Positions 8,540-16,467 of a DNA stretch of 64,000 nt are shown piece after piece. The position numbers were made by a program, and so were the translations under genes. Location: positions 106,969-170,968 of the forward strand of contig CAXXFQ010000021.1 of the NCBI GenBank assembly GCA_963674475.2. Direction: 5' to 3'. Within the stretch, counting starts at the first letter, position 1. Each line of letters begins with the position of its first letter. The DNA comes from CAXXFQ01 sp963674475. Its GTDB lineage: Bacteria; Planctomycetota; Planctomycetia; Pirellulales; Thermoguttaceae. The notes below the pieces were generated by a model that was given only the letters and a program-made list of their open reading frames with translations, was not told where the DNA came from and did not search any database.

Positions 8540-9553
8540 ATGAAAAACGAATCTCATGACGTCGAGGCGGTGCAAGCTTTTTCGGAAGCTTACGGGGCGA
8601 TTCGGGACGAGCTAAGTCGTTCGATTGTCGGGCAGGATCAGGTTCTCGAAACGCTTTTGATGGCGATGTTTTGTCGTGGGCATTGTCTTTTGGTCGGTGT
8701 GCCCGGATTGGCGAAAACGTTGATGATTCGTTCGTTGGCCGAGACCCTTTCGCTTTCGTTCCATCGAATTCAATTCACCCCCGATCTGATGCCGTCGGAC
8801 ATCACCGGGACCGAAGTGATTCAGGAGGATCGAACGACCGGGCATCGGAAGTTGGCCTTTTTACCGGGGCCGGTTTTCGCGCAGATGATTCTGGCTGATG
8901 AAATCAATCGGACGCCGCCGAAGACCCAAGCGGCCTTGTTGGAGGCGATGCAGGAACACCAATTGACCATTGGCGGGCAGTTGCACCGGTTGGAGGAACC
9001 TTTTTTGGTCCTCGCAACGCAGAATCCGATCGAGCAGGAGGGGACCTATCCGTTGCCCGAGGCGCAGTTGGATCGGTTCATGTTCGAGATTCTGGTCGAT
9101 TATCCCAGCGAAGACGAGGAGATGGAGATCGTCCGGCGCACGACCGGCGATCTCGAGTGTAAACTGACACCCATGCTCGATGCGCGGCGGATTATTGAGC
9201 TCCAACGAACGGTCCGCCGGATTCCGGTGGCCGACTATCTGACTCGACTGGCGGTGAATCTGGTCCGTCTCAGCCGTCCAAATCGACCGGAAACGCCCGA
9301 TTTCGTGAACGAACTGGTCCGATGGGGCGCTGGACCGCGGGCCAGCCAATATCTGGTGTTGGCCGCCAAGGCTCGGGCCGTTTTGTGCGGACGGTTCCAT
9401 GTTGAGCAGTCCGATCTTCACGCGGCAGCCTATCCGGTCCTTCGTCATCGAATTCTAATGAACTTCCACGCCGAAGCCGAGGGAATCCGGTCGGACGAAC
9501 TGATCGGCCGTCTTTTGGAGCATGTATCGATCGAGAGCGAACGGTCTTCCTGA
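8540..9553 (+). CDS. MoxR-family AAA+ ATPase
   Basis: A chaperone-like ATPase of the MoxR class, which typically assembles or activates partner proteins with von Willebrand A domains. The 337 residues show Walker A (GVPGLAKT, about residue 55), Walker B with sensor (LADEINRTPPKTQAALLEAMQE region), ATQNPIEQEGTYPLPEAQLDRF (sensor 1 and arginine finger region) and a C-terminal lid. The usual DUF58 and VWA partner genes do not follow; the next gene is convergent. So this member is isolated, or its partners lie elsewhere. Confidence 0.9.
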   Translation: MKNESHDVEAVQAFSEAYGAIRDELSRSIVGQDQVLETLLMAMFCRGHCLLVGVPGLAKTLMIRSLAETLSLSFHRIQFTPDLMPSDITGTEVIQEDRTTGHRKLAFLPGPVFAQMILADEINRTPPKTQAALLEAMQEHQLTIGGQLHRLEEPFLVLATQNPIEQEGTYPLPEAQLDRFMFEILVDYPSEDEEMEIVRRTTGDLECKLTPMLDARRIIELQRTVRRIPVADYLTRLAVNLVRLSRPNRPETPDFVNELVRWGAGPRASQYLVLAAKARAVLCGRFHVEQSDLHAAAYPVLRHRILMNFHAEAEGIRSDELIGRLLEHVSIESERSS

Positions 9554-9574
9554 GGTTTTCACCTCTTCTTTTTT
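9552..9574 (+). terminator. Weak terminator at the end of the MoxR gene
   Basis: GAGGT (9552-9556) pairs with ACCTC (9561-9565) around a 4-base loop, then TTCTTTTTT. The stem overlaps the stop codon and is short, so confidence is limited. Confidence 0.45.
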
Positions 9575-9593
9575 CATGAGGACCGAGAGATTT

Positions 9594-12500
9594 TTACTCG
9601 ATCCTTTTGTCCTTGTGCTCCATGGGGATCTCGCCGTTGGCCGCGTGGAGAAAATCGCTCGACTCGGTGGCCGCTTTTTCTTCGAGGCGACTTAGCTTGG
9701 CATAAACCAGATAGACGGTTGGGACCAGGAGCAGGATCAGTAGGGTCGAGAATGCCAATCCGAAACAGAGAGTCGTTGCCATCGGGATGATGAACTGGGC
9801 TTGAAGCGAACGCTCGGTCAAAATCGGTAAGAGTCCCACGATGGTCGTCAGGGAGGTCAGCAGTACCGGACGGAAACGGCGTCGACCGGCGTCAATCAGC
9901 GCTTCTTTGAGCGGCATGCCGCTTCGGACGCGATGGTTCATGAAGTCGATCAGCACGATCGAGTCGTTGACCACGACGCCGGTCAGCGCGACGAGACCGA
10001 AGATGCTGATGATCGTGAGATCGAGCCCTTGGACGATATGGCCGATGATCGCTCCGATGAAGCCGAACGGAATGATGGCCAAGATCAAAAGGGGTTGGAC
10101 ATAGGAACGGAACTCGAGCGTCAGGAGGCCGAACATGCCGCACAAGGCCAAGAGAAGTCCGATCAAAAGCCCTTGAACCGACTCGGCCGTATCGGCTTGT
10201 TGGCCTTCCCATCGCAATTGTAGATCGGGGTATTTTTCCAGAAGGTCGGGAAAAAAGGTTTCCTTCATGTCGGCGACGATATCCCCGGCGTTGGCGATGC
10301 GGTTGTCGACGTCGGTGGTGATCGAAATCGACCGGAACTGGTCGAGTCGGTTGATTTCCGAATAGCCTCGCTTGACTTCGACTTCGGCCAATTCGGTCAG
10401 GGGACGCTCTGCCGGACGCGGATCGGTTGACTCGGATTGGCCAAGAGCCCGCTGAATCAGTTCGGAGACCGACGGATTGACTCGAACGCGAATATCTTCA
10501 AAATTGGCCAGCGAACTTCGTTCCTCTTTGGGATAGCGGACCATCAGTTTGACTTCGTGGCGGCCACGCTGCAGTCGCATCACCTCTTCGCCATAATAGG
10601 TCGCTCGGACCGTTTCGGCCAGGTCGGACGCGGTATTGCCCATCGCTTTGGCTTCGTCTTTGACGTGGATCTGATATTCCCACTTGCCTGGTTGCGAGTC
10701 GTCGGTAATATCGAAAACGCCCGGGTATTCGGCCAGTTTGGCTTTGCACAGTTCGATCGCTTTTTCCATCTCCTCCATGTGGTCCGGGGTCGTAAGGAGT
10801 CGAAATTCGATCGCTTTTCCCGGCGGTCCACCGGCTTGGGTGACATAGGTCAGGTTTTCAACGCCGGGAAATTCTCCCGCCCGTTTGCGCCAAAGGGAGA
10901 TGACTTCATCGCTGCTGATATCGCGTAGTGACGGGTCGACCAGTTCGAGTTCGACCAGGCCCAAGTGGCTTCCGGCCGCTTCAGGGACCGGCTCGTCCGA
11001 ATCGGGCTGCCCGACGGAGCGATGGATCAAGACGACCAGCGGTTGTCCGGTTCGCGCTTCGTATTCTCGGTTGACATCGAAGATAGCTCGTTCCAAGTCC
11101 TGGGTCGCTTTATCGGTCACGGGGGCCGGGGTACCGTCGGGATAGGTGATCGAGGCTTTGACAATTTTCCCGTCGATTTTGGGGAAGAAGAGGAACTTGA
11201 CCGTTCCCGAAACGTAGAGCCCCACGGACAAAAGCAAAATGGTTACCGCCGTGGCCAGGGTGACCGAAGGGCGGTTGAGTGAATGGCGGAGGGTCGGAAT
11301 ATAAGCGCGATGGATTGTCCATTGGAGTACGCGGGTCGAAAGGTTGTTGGCCCGCTGCAAGACGTTGACGGCGAACCAACGAAGGGCCCGTCTGATTTGA
11401 TTGAGCAGCTCGACGGTAAAAGGAAAGAGGACGACTAACAGCAGTCCACCGGCGATCAAGAAAGAGGTCTCGCGGGGGATGGCCCGATTGATCAATTGCC
11501 ATGTCACGGCGGACCAGAGAATCACGGCGACGGGGGTCCAAATTAAAAGGAAACGCGGCCGTCGGCAGGCCTGAACCATACGGCCGAAGCGACCGGAAAG
11601 GGTCTCTTGCAGTTTGATTTCTTTGGAATGGGCCAAATGGCACGGTAGGATGAAGAGGACTTCGAACAACGAGAGCAAAAGCATCGAGATGACTGCCATC
11701 GGCAACGGGGCGATGAATTTTCCGATCACGCCAGGGACGAAAAGCAGTGGGAAAAAGGCAATGATGGTCGTCGAGACCGAAGCACAGACGCTGGGGACGA
11801 CCTCGGCCGTTCCGTCGACGGTCGATTCGATGGGGCCTTTGCCCGATTGACGATGAGTGTAAACGTTTTCGCCCACGACGATCGCGTCATCGACCAAAAT
11901 CCCCAGCGCTGTCAAAAAGGCGAAAAGCGACATCATGTTCAGCGTTTGGTCGGTGCCAATCATGATGCCGAAGGCGCCAAGGATTGCAAACGGTAACCCC
12001 ATCGCGACCCAAAATGCCAGGCGTCGCTCCAGAAAAATACCCAACACGATGAGGACCAAGATTAACCCTTGGACCCCGTTTTTGGTCAACAGATTGATCC
12101 GGTCGCGGACGATCACCGACATGTCTTGCCAAGTAACCAGTTCGTATCCGGGCGGGATCGTGATGCCGCCGGGTTGGTTGATGTTGTCCAGGAGGGCGTG
12201 GACCGAGTCGACGATTTCGAGAAGGTCTTCGCTCGAGGTTTTTTGGACCGCGACGATGACTGCCGGTCGCCCGTTGATTTGGTTGATCGAAGTGGTGTCT
12301 TCAAAGGCATCTGAAACGGTGCCAAGGTCGCCGATTGTCAGGACGACACCGTTTGGCTGGGAGATCAGCGGCAGTTCGGCGATTTCGTAACCGAGCAATC
12401 GTTTGTTTTTACCTCGCAGAAGCACCTCCTGCGACTCGGTTTTCATGTTGCCGCCGGGCAGTTCGATGTTTTCGCGACGTACCAGATTGGCCACCTCTTG

Positions 12501-13112
12501 GAGCGTCAGTCCGTATTTGCGAAGCGTTTTTTCCGAGATTTCGATATCGATTTGGTAGTCACGCTCCCCGACAAAGTCGACCTGGGAGGCGGGGGTCCGT
12601 TGGAGGATCGTGTTACGGACGTTTTCGGCGATTTCGCGGAGACGGATTTCGGCTTCCGGATCGTCGTCGGTTTTGGGGCCGAGTACCCCGACCCGGATGG
12701 CCGGACGACGTAGTGTGATCTGCTTGATCTCCGGGTCTTCGGTCAGAAGGGGAAACGTCGAAATACGGTCGACTTCGGAACGGACTTCGTTGAGGATTTT
12801 CTGGACGTCGGGGACGTTGCCGTAAAGCTCGATAATGACGACCCCGACCCCTTCGCGCGCGGTGGAATGGAGCTTTTTGATCCCGTCGATCGAACGGACC
12901 GCCTCTTCGATTTTCTGGCAGATCCCTTCCTCGACCTCTTCCGGGCTGGCGCCGGGGTAGGGGACGGAGACGGTAATGTACTCTAACTCGAACTCGGGAA
13001 AGACCTCGCGCCGGATCATGACCAGACTCACCAGGCCGACAAATAGGATGCCGACCATGAGCGTGTTCATGGTCGGGGTGTTTCGGATGGTCCATCGAAT
13101 GAACGCCTTCAT
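9594..13112 (-). CDS. RND-family efflux pump, inner-membrane transporter
   Basis: A proton-driven efflux transporter of the AcrB/HAE1 type, third gene of a TetR-MFP-RND operon. It is 1172 residues, longer than the usual 1030-1050. TM1 follows a basic start. The conserved Asp pair of TM4 is present (GILVDDAIVVGENV), and the second half ends with GVVVNDSIVLIDFMN and the GRRRFRPVLLTSLTT loop. The extra length includes about 100 residues around positions 515-615, with two additional hydrophobic segments (about 524-541 and 551-571) between the two halves. The start codon overlaps the stop of the membrane-fusion gene by 4 bases (ATGA), showing translational coupling. No outer-membrane TolC gene is adjacent. 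The substrate is unknown. Confidence 0.92.
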   Translation of the reverse strand: MKAFIRWTIRNTPTMNTLMVGILFVGLVSLVMIRREVFPEFELEYITVSVPYPGASPEEVEEGICQKIEEAVRSIDGIKKLHSTAREGVGVVIIELYGNVPDVQKILNEVRSEVDRISTFPLLTEDPEIKQITLRRPAIRVGVLGPKTDDDPEAEIRLREIAENVRNTILQRTPASQVDFVGERDYQIDIEISEKTLRKYGLTLQEVANLVRRENIELPGGNMKTESQEVLLRGKNKRLLGYEIAELPLISQPNGVVLTIGDLGTVSDAFEDTTSINQINGRPAVIVAVQKTSSEDLLEIVDSVHALLDNINQPGGITIPPGYELVTWQDMSVIVRDRINLLTKNGVQGLILVLIVLGIFLERRLAFWVAMGLPFAILGAFGIMIGTDQTLNMMSLFAFLTALGILVDDAIVVGENVYTHRQSGKGPIESTVDGTAEVVPSVCASVSTTIIAFFPLLFVPGVIGKFIAPLPMAVISMLLLSLFEVLFILPCHLAHSKEIKLQETLSGRFGRMVQACRRPRFLLIWTPVAVILWSAVTWQLINRAIPRETSFLIAGGLLLVVLFPFTVELLNQIRRALRWFAVNVLQRANNLSTRVLQWTIHRAYIPTLRHSLNRPSVTLATAVTILLLSVGLYVSGTVKFLFFPKIDGKIVKASITYPDGTPAPVTDKATQDLERAIFDVNREYEARTGQPLVVLIHRSVGQPDSDEPVPEAAGSHLGLVELELVDPSLRDISSDEVISLWRKRAGEFPGVENLTYVTQAGGPPGKAIEFRLLTTPDHMEEMEKAIELCKAKLAEYPGVFDITDDSQPGKWEYQIHVKDEAKAMGNTASDLAETVRATYYGEEVMRLQRGRHEVKLMVRYPKEERSSLANFEDIRVRVNPSVSELIQRALGQSESTDPRPAERPLTELAEVEVKRGYSEINRLDQFRSISITTDVDNRIANAGDIVADMKETFFPDLLEKYPDLQLRWEGQQADTAESVQGLLIGLLLALCGMFGLLTLEFRSYVQPLLILAIIPFGFIGAIIGHIVQGLDLTIISIFGLVALTGVVVNDSIVLIDFMNHRVRSGMPLKEALIDAGRRRFRPVLLTSLTTIVGLLPILTERSLQAQFIIPMATTLCFGLAFSTLLILLLVPTVYLVYAKLSRLEEKAATESSDFLHAANGEIPMEHKDKRIE

Positions 13113-14539
13113 CGTGGTTTGGTCTCCTCCTGCGAAGGCGTTTTTTCTTCCTTCTGACGTACTTCCATCCCGTCTTCCACGAATGCCATCGGGACGACCA
13201 CCACTTGATCGCCGATGTTCAATTGCCCTTTCTTTCGCGGTTGGACGATGGCCGTCTCGCCGCTGACACCGACCACATAGACCGGCACGACATGCAAACG
13301 GTTATCGCGAACGGCCCACACCCGATTGCCGGGACGAATTGCTTTTTCCGGGACGCGTAACAGGGGGGATTTCGGTTTTGTATGGATGATCAAATCGACG
13401 AACATCCCTCGGACCAGCGCTTCGGGCCCTTGCCACGCTTGACCTTCTTCCTCTTCGATTTTCTTCCCCTCCGTGTCGATTATGTGAACGCGATCCGGTT
13501 CGAGGACGATCACTGTACACGGGACGGTTCGCGTCGTTTCGTCGATACCGATTCCGCGGTAGCGGGTTAAAACCCCGTTCCATCGGTACGCTTTATCGTT
13601 AAGACGATAGATGACCGTCGTCGGCGTCGGGGGCAGTTGGTAGCTTCGCGCGCCGGGCACCTTTGAAGGGTCGGGGAGCGGCTTTTTGCCTTGACTTAGG
13701 ACCCAGTACAGTTGTTTCATCCGCAGATTGCAATGAACTTCCACTTTGGAGACGTCTTCCATCTCGGCCACGGCTTTTCCGATGGGGAGGAAATCGTCCT
13801 TTTCGACCTCGTCGCGGACGATCATGCCATCAATCGGAGCGCGGATTTCGGTCCGCTCGAGTTCAAGCCGCGCCTTTTCCAAAAGGATCGAATTCAGTTC
13901 CCGGGCACTGAGCAGTCGTTCACGTTGGATTCGGTAGACGCGAAGCTGATTTTCGAGGACGATCAACGAGTTTTGGGCTGCCAACTCGTTGCGTCTTTCT
14001 GCGTCGAGTGCCGATTCAGTGACGTAGTTCTTTTTGCTGAGTTTCGTCAGTCGTCCGACTTCTCGCTGGATCAACTTCGTATTCTTCTTGGCGATCTCGA
14101 TGAGCGAATCGATGTTTTTGATCTGGACGTCCAATTCGGCAAGACTGATGCCCGCCTGTTTGTGCTGTTCGGTGAGTCGTCGGACCTCGATCTCGTAATC
14201 GCGGGGATCGATTTTGACCAGTAACGTTCCCTTGGGCACATAACAACCGGCTTGACAAAGGGGCGATTTTTCGACCACTTCCCCGGCGACTTCGGTGGCC
14301 AACGTGATCACCCGATGGGGAACTACAATTCCGTCGACGTCGAGATCCAGCCCGTCGGTTTGTGCGACGACCGGGACCGTTTCGACCAACGGCGGCAGGG
14401 GGGCTTCTGGCGGTCGAGTGAGCGTTTGGGGACGTCCATATTTGTAGATCGCCGTCAGTCCACCAATGCCGATTGCGAGAATCAACATCGGCAGGAAGAT
14501 TCGTATCAGGTTGGCGAGATAGCGAGGGAACGTTCCCAT
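13109..14539 (-). CDS. RND membrane-fusion protein (HlyD/AcrA family)
   Basis: The periplasmic adaptor that links the RND pump to an outer-membrane channel. The 476 residues have one N-terminal membrane anchor (about 10-31), a lipoyl-type half-motif (VVPHRVITLATEVAGEVVE), a long alpha-helical hairpin (about 110-230, rich in Glu, Lys and Leu), the second lipoyl half (IRAPIDGMIV) and a beta-barrel domain, then a charged tail. It lies between the TetR gene (73 bases upstream) and the pump gene (4-base overlap), so the three are one operon. Confidence 0.9.
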   Translation of the reverse strand: MGTFPRYLANLIRIFLPMLILAIGIGGLTAIYKYGRPQTLTRPPEAPLPPLVETVPVVAQTDGLDLDVDGIVVPHRVITLATEVAGEVVEKSPLCQAGCYVPKGTLLVKIDPRDYEIEVRRLTEQHKQAGISLAELDVQIKNIDSLIEIAKKNTKLIQREVGRLTKLSKKNYVTESALDAERRNELAAQNSLIVLENQLRVYRIQRERLLSARELNSILLEKARLELERTEIRAPIDGMIVRDEVEKDDFLPIGKAVAEMEDVSKVEVHCNLRMKQLYWVLSQGKKPLPDPSKVPGARSYQLPPTPTTVIYRLNDKAYRWNGVLTRYRGIGIDETTRTVPCTVIVLEPDRVHIIDTEGKKIEEEEGQAWQGPEALVRGMFVDLIIHTKPKSPLLRVPEKAIRPGNRVWAVRDNRLHVVPVYVVGVSGETAIVQPRKKGQLNIGDQVVVVPMAFVEDGMEVRQKEEKTPSQEETKPR

Positions 14540-14612
14540 GGTCGTGATGCCTATCGGTCTAATTTCGTTTTGAGTAAGGGTTGGTTTCTGGTTACGGATT
14601 TATGATTGCAGC

Positions 14613-15341
14613 TCAGCGGGGCTTTATCTTTTCTAGTAGGTGGTCCGGCTCGGTTTCATTCGAAAAAGTTTTGTTGGGTAGCAACTCAAAAATTTCGTTT
14701 TCAGCGGTGATTCGCTTCTCCCAGTCGGGCGCTTCGAGACCCAAGAAGGCAAAACAGTTTGCCGTAATGTGGTCGAGTAAGGCGTCCAGGTTGAAATGGG
14801 CGCGGTCCTCTTCGTCGAGCAACATCCAAGGGAGTTTTTCGGACAGGTCGTAGAAGTAGAGAATCTGGGCGAAAATGCTCATCGTGAGCTTATAGAGATG
14901 GTGGCGTGGGAGCGACTCGGGGAGAATTTCTTGAAGCACCTTTACAAAACGGTCGGCAATCTTTCGGGCATTTTGGCCGATCATCTCGCGCCCGATCGGC
15001 GTCGGACGCATGATTTCGTGGTGGATCAGTCGTTTTTTCCAGGAAGAGGGATCACCGCCCAGGATTTGAGTGGCCCGTTCTCGGATTAAAAGGCGGATTT
15101 TTTCAGCAGGTGGGAGCCCTTCTAGTTGTTCTGGGGGGATTTGAATAGCCATTTCTTCGGCTGCTTGGCGAAGTACTTCGGTATAGAGGTGTTTTTTGCT
15201 ACCGAAGTAATAGTTGATCCCCGCCGCGTTGACCCCGGCTCGGTGAGCGATTTCACGAACGGTGGTTTCGGAGAACCCCTTTTCCGAGAAAAGGTTCCCG
15301 GCCGCTTCAAGAATGCGATCTTTGGGGTCATCTCGCGACAT
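14613..15341 (-). CDS. TetR-family repressor of the efflux operon (CecR-like)
   Basis: A one-component regulator with an N-terminal helix-turn-helix (RILEAAGNLFSEKGFSETTVREIA, recognition helix near AAGINYYFGSKKHLY) and a helical ligand-binding domain of about 170 residues. The length (242) and the GINYYFGSKKHLY form resemble YbiH/CecR, which also controls an efflux system. It is the first gene of the minus-strand operon with the fusion protein and pump, so it most likely represses its own operon and responds to a pump substrate. A perfect 16-base palindrome about 135 bases upstream is a candidate operator. Confidence 0.88.
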   Translation of the reverse strand: MSRDDPKDRILEAAGNLFSEKGFSETTVREIAHRAGVNAAGINYYFGSKKHLYTEVLRQAAEEMAIQIPPEQLEGLPPAEKIRLLIRERATQILGGDPSSWKKRLIHHEIMRPTPIGREMIGQNARKIADRFVKVLQEILPESLPRHHLYKLTMSIFAQILYFYDLSEKLPWMLLDEEDRAHFNLDALLDHITANCFAFLGLEAPDWEKRITAENEIFELLPNKTFSNETEPDHLLEKIKPR

Positions 15342-15344
15342 AAT

Positions 15345-15376
15345 TTAGCTATTGTAGGGGGTGTGTACTTAGCTAT
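15345..15376. promoter_or_regulatory. Direct repeat TTAGCTAT x2 next to the tetR start
   Basis: Two identical 8-base words spaced 24 bases apart, just upstream of the tetR start codon in what would be its leader. The spacing is a little over two helical turns, which suits a dimeric or tandem binding protein. This is inference only. Confidence 0.3.
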
Positions 15377-15470
15377 AAAGTCGAATCTTCGTGGCTTTTG
15401 TCTCTCCGTTTGTGGGAGCCGTGCGTCCCTTTTTTTGATGGAAAGACGGGGCGTAAGAAGATTCTGAACA

Positions 15471-15492
15471 ATTGTATTAAACGCTTGTTTAA
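15471..15492 (-). promoter_or_regulatory. Candidate TetR operator overlapping a -10 element
   Basis: TTAAACGCTTGTTTAA (15477-15492) is a 6-bp perfect inverted repeat around 4 bases, the usual shape of TetR-family operators. On the minus strand it is followed directly by TACAAT (15476-15471), a good -10 box, so a bound repressor would cover the spacer of the tetR promoter. The -35 is poor. Transcription would begin near 15464. Confidence 0.5.
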
Positions 15493-15816
15493 AAAGGAAG
15501 GGAGGGCAAGCAGTGATGATAAGGAATTGCGAAGGAAAGAGAAAGAAGCTAACGATAAAACAAGATTTTACTATAGGGGAGCCTGGGTAAAATTCTTGAG
15601 CAGAGGTAGGTGTAATTTTTTCTCTCTCCCTGGAAAAGTTTCTTGAGCGTGCGATAATTTTTTCAAAAAAACCATCTGCTTTGGATGGGAGATAGTTTCC
15701 TTGATCGATCGAAAAAGGTAAGCTTAAAGCATGAACCTGTTATGCGATGATGGACTTCTCGAGAATCAAAACTGGTAAATACGGTTTTATCAAAAATCCT
15801 TGGGGGAGCGAGATTC

Positions 15817-16191
15817 ATGACTCAACAAAGACAAGTTTATTTGTGTGAGGTCTGTGGGAACCTGGTGGAAGTACTTCGGGCTGGAGCTGGGGAGTTGGTT
15901 TGTTGTGGGCAGTCGATGAAACTGCAGACGGAGAACACGACCGACGCTGCCGTAGAAAAACATGTGCCGGTGGTGGAGACGATAGGGGATCAAATCAAGG
16001 TCCAGGTGGGAAGTGTTCCTCACCCTATGCAGGAAGACCACTTTATCGAGTGGATCGAGGTCTCCAGCGGGGGCTCGACCATGCACAAACATCTTTTACC
16101 TGGGGACGCGCCCGAAGCGAGTTTTCCATTGCCCGAAGGACTTTATCAGGTTCGGGCCTACTGCAATTTACACGGCTTGTGGAAGGCTTGA
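15817..16191 (+). CDS. dfx: Desulfoferrodoxin (2Fe superoxide reductase)
   Basis: It reduces superoxide to hydrogen peroxide without making oxygen, a defence typical of anaerobes and microaerobes. The 124 residues hold both iron sites. An N-terminal desulforedoxin centre has Cys10, Cys13, Cys29 and Cys30. The catalytic centre has His49, His69, His75, Cys116 and His119, with the Glu47-Lys48 pair beside the open coordination site. It is therefore the two-iron class. The ribosome binding site GGGGGAG precedes the ATG. It is followed on the same strand by a PAS histidine kinase 276 bases later. The electron donor is not encoded nearby. Confidence 0.95.
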   Translation: MTQQRQVYLCEVCGNLVEVLRAGAGELVCCGQSMKLQTENTTDAAVEKHVPVVETIGDQIKVQVGSVPHPMQEDHFIEWIEVSSGGSTMHKHLLPGDAPEASFPLPEGLYQVRAYCNLHGLWKA

Positions 16192-16467
16192 AAAACCTCG
16201 GGGCCCTTTTGAAGTAAATGGACTACCAAAGTGGATCGGGTTGCGATTTCACTTTTGGTCTCTTTAGGGGGAGTTTCTTTTTTTGAGTGCGGAGGCGGTA
16301 TTATTTCCGTTCGCTCATGTCCCTGCTGAAGAGACCTTCGGGGAACGCAAAACCGTGCTTTTCGGTAGGCCATCTGCATTTTGGCCCCGTTTGATTTCGA
16401 TTCTTGATGCTTGATAGGAATAAAAAAACGGCCGCACTCGCTTTTCGTTGCGAGAGAAAAGATTGTC

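Larger units (their letters stand above)
15342..15816. other. Divergent intergenic region between tetR and desulfoferrodoxin
   Basis: No gene. It contains two direct copies of TTAGCTAT (15345-15352 and 15369-15376, 24 bases start to start) and a palindrome at 15477-15492. Both are candidates for regulator binding. The remainder is AT-rich with no clear promoter for the desulfoferrodoxin gene. Confidence 0.5.
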
